Origin: Panagrolaimus kolymaensis
Lineage: Eukaryota; Nematoda; Chromadorea; Rhabditida; Panagrolaimidae
DNA length: 64,000 nucleotides
Reading direction: 5' to 3'
Assembly (NCBI GenBank): GCA_028622995.1
Contig: JAJQJQ010000004.1
Coordinates: forward strand, 6,758,001-6,822,000
Shown piece by piece: positions 62,820-64,000 of this stretch. The first letter of the stretch is position 1, and every line of letters starts with the position of its first letter. Under the pieces are notes generated by a model. That model worked only from the letters and a program-made list of their open reading frames with translations, was not told the origin of the DNA and searched no databases. Position numbers and translations under genes: made by a program.

Positions 62820-64000
62820 ATGGAGCCAATGGAACAAGTTAGTTTTATTTTCTTATGTTATTTCTTTATTTATTTTGCTCGTTTTTTAGGAGCTCAAATG
62901 TCAAATTTGTATGCAAAGCTTTTCATCACCCAAAGTTTTGACATGTTTTCATAGCTTTTGCAAGCAATGTTTACTTCAATGTCAATCTTCTGATCCATCT
63001 GCTGCTGGTTATGTTACTTGTCCTCTCTGCTATGCTTCAACCATCATTTCTCCTGTCTTTGGTATTGATGGTCTCCTTAATGATTATGGTCTTCAATGTG
63101 TTTGTGAGAAGCAAAATCATACTGATGTTGTAAATGCTAAGGATGGAAGTCAAAAAGAAGATAATGGAGCATCAACAAATGTCAAAGAAATGGTACCCGG
63201 CTTAACTAGCCTCTCTTCATCTCCTCCCAAAGCTGATGGTGTTCGTAATAGCTCGGTAAGTATCTTCTTTTTCTATTGATGCATCTAACTTTTGCTGAGA
63301 AACTTGGTTTTTTTTCCTTTGCATGGCTATTAACTATTGTACTTAACACTTCAAAGTATCAAATTTGTTAGCTTTTTGATCTTCTCTTTAACTTTTCACA
63401 ATTTCTACTTTTTTACTCATGTCTTTTCTTTCAGGTAGCAAGCAACAATGCTGATGTCGTATGTGTTAGCTGTACAAGTGGTGATAGTGTCAAGGCTTTG
63501 TGTAGCACCTGTGGTTATCTTTGTGACAATTGTCAAATGGCTCATAAGTTCATGCACTGCTTCAAAGGTCATCAAGTCGAACCTCTTCATGTCAAAAGTT
63601 CCAGCAATGAAGGCATCTTTGGTTCAACAAGTGTCAATGGAAAATCATCGTGTAACTGTTTGGAGCATCCAAATCAAAGTTTATCTTTCTTCTGCTTCAC
63701 CTGCAATATTCCTATCTGCTACCGATGTATTGAAACTGAACATAAGAATCCTCATGAAATTCAACCAATTGATGTTATTGCTGGTCAAGAAATCAAACGT
63801 TTGGAAGAAATGGTCAATAAAGCTGTTGGACATAAAGCTATGAACGAATCTTTCGTTGATGAAGTTCAAAATGGTTTGAAGGAAAATCACCAACAAGCTA
63901 TCTCAACAATTCATGGTATCTGTCAAATATTGCTCAATGTTGTCTATGAACTTCGTCAGAAAGTCCTCACTGATCTTGAAGCAAAAGTTGGCATGAAACA
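62820..64000 (+). CDS. RING/B-box (TRIM, possibly TRIM-NHL) protein, partial at the right edge
   Basis: Exons 62820-62837, 62890-63255 and 63435 onward are open to the end of the window. An N-terminal C3HC4 RING (C10, C13, C25, H27, C30, C33, then CPLC) suggests E3 ubiquitin ligase activity. Next comes a B-box 1-type zinc module (CVSCTSGDSVKALCSTC, CDNCQMAHK) and a B-box 2 (CNCLEHPNQSLSFFCFTC, PICYRCIETEH). A predicted helical coiled coil begins (EIKRLEEMVNKAVGHKAMNE). The RING-BB-BB-CC order matches TRIM2/TRIM3/TRIM71 and nematode LIN-41/NHL proteins, but the C-terminal filamin/NHL region lies outside the window, so the subfamily cannot be fixed. Confidence 0.88.

Noticed and set aside
1..64000. 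tRNA, rRNA or snRNA genes
   Set aside because: I looked for T-loop GGTTCRANYCC boxes and conserved snRNA or rRNA blocks and recognised none; a tRNAscan-SE or Infernal run would be decisive.

Overview
The window is nuclear DNA of a free-living-type nematode. The evidence is a very AT-rich background (by eye about a quarter G+C), introns mostly of 45-75 bp with GTAAG/GTATG donors and TTTTAG or TTTCAG acceptors, and nematode gene families: secreted C-type lectins with signal peptides, a divergent SRPK-like kinase, a MAB-3/DMD-3-type two-DM gene, an SH2-plus-kinase tyrosine kinase of the expanded Fer/SPE-8-like type, and a protein ending in an F-box-like domain of the style I associate with Panagrolaimidae. 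My best guess is a panagrolaimid (clade IV) nematode, with moderate confidence only.

Layout. (1) 0-8.5 kb: a tandem C-type lectin cluster on the + strand (three single-domain genes, one four-domain gene and a broken remnant), with a small SRPK-like kinase gene inside it. The lectin promoters share a GATA site about 35 bp upstream of a TATA box. (2) 8.5-12.3 kb: no convincing gene; one GC-rich hAT-type miniature element. (3) 12.3-36.9 kb, minus strand: one DM-domain transcription factor gene. Two upstream exons (35.7-36.9 kb) encode a MAB-3-like first DM domain and are phase-compatible with the downstream exons (12.3-13.8 kb) that encode a second DM domain, across a 21.9-kb intron. An alternative first exon at 14.1 kb gives a one-DM form. 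(4) About 18.8-50.8 kb: a large array of hundreds of short AAACTG motifs (CAGTTT on the gene strand), nearly all in one orientation. It fills the giant intron and the upstream region and enters one coding exon. Several transposon-like insertions and motif-free islands interrupt it. (5) 51.3-64 kb: compact ordinary genes: a small unrecognised phosphosite-rich protein (minus), an SH2-tyrosine kinase, a HAT-repeat/F-box-like protein, a PARP-1-like gene that stops just before its catalytic domain, and a RING/B-box (TRIM) gene running off the right edge.

The most unusual item is the AAACTG array. Read on the minus strand, its unit (CAGTTT, about 30 bp of A/T, then 20-30 bp of more complex sequence) resembles nematode type I piRNA loci, whose core motif is CTGTTTCA. 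The motif differs from that core, and sampled clade IV nematodes are reported to lack piRNAs, so this is a hypothesis to test by small-RNA sequencing.

All gene models were spliced by hand from the sequence. Each complete spliced model has a length divisible by three.
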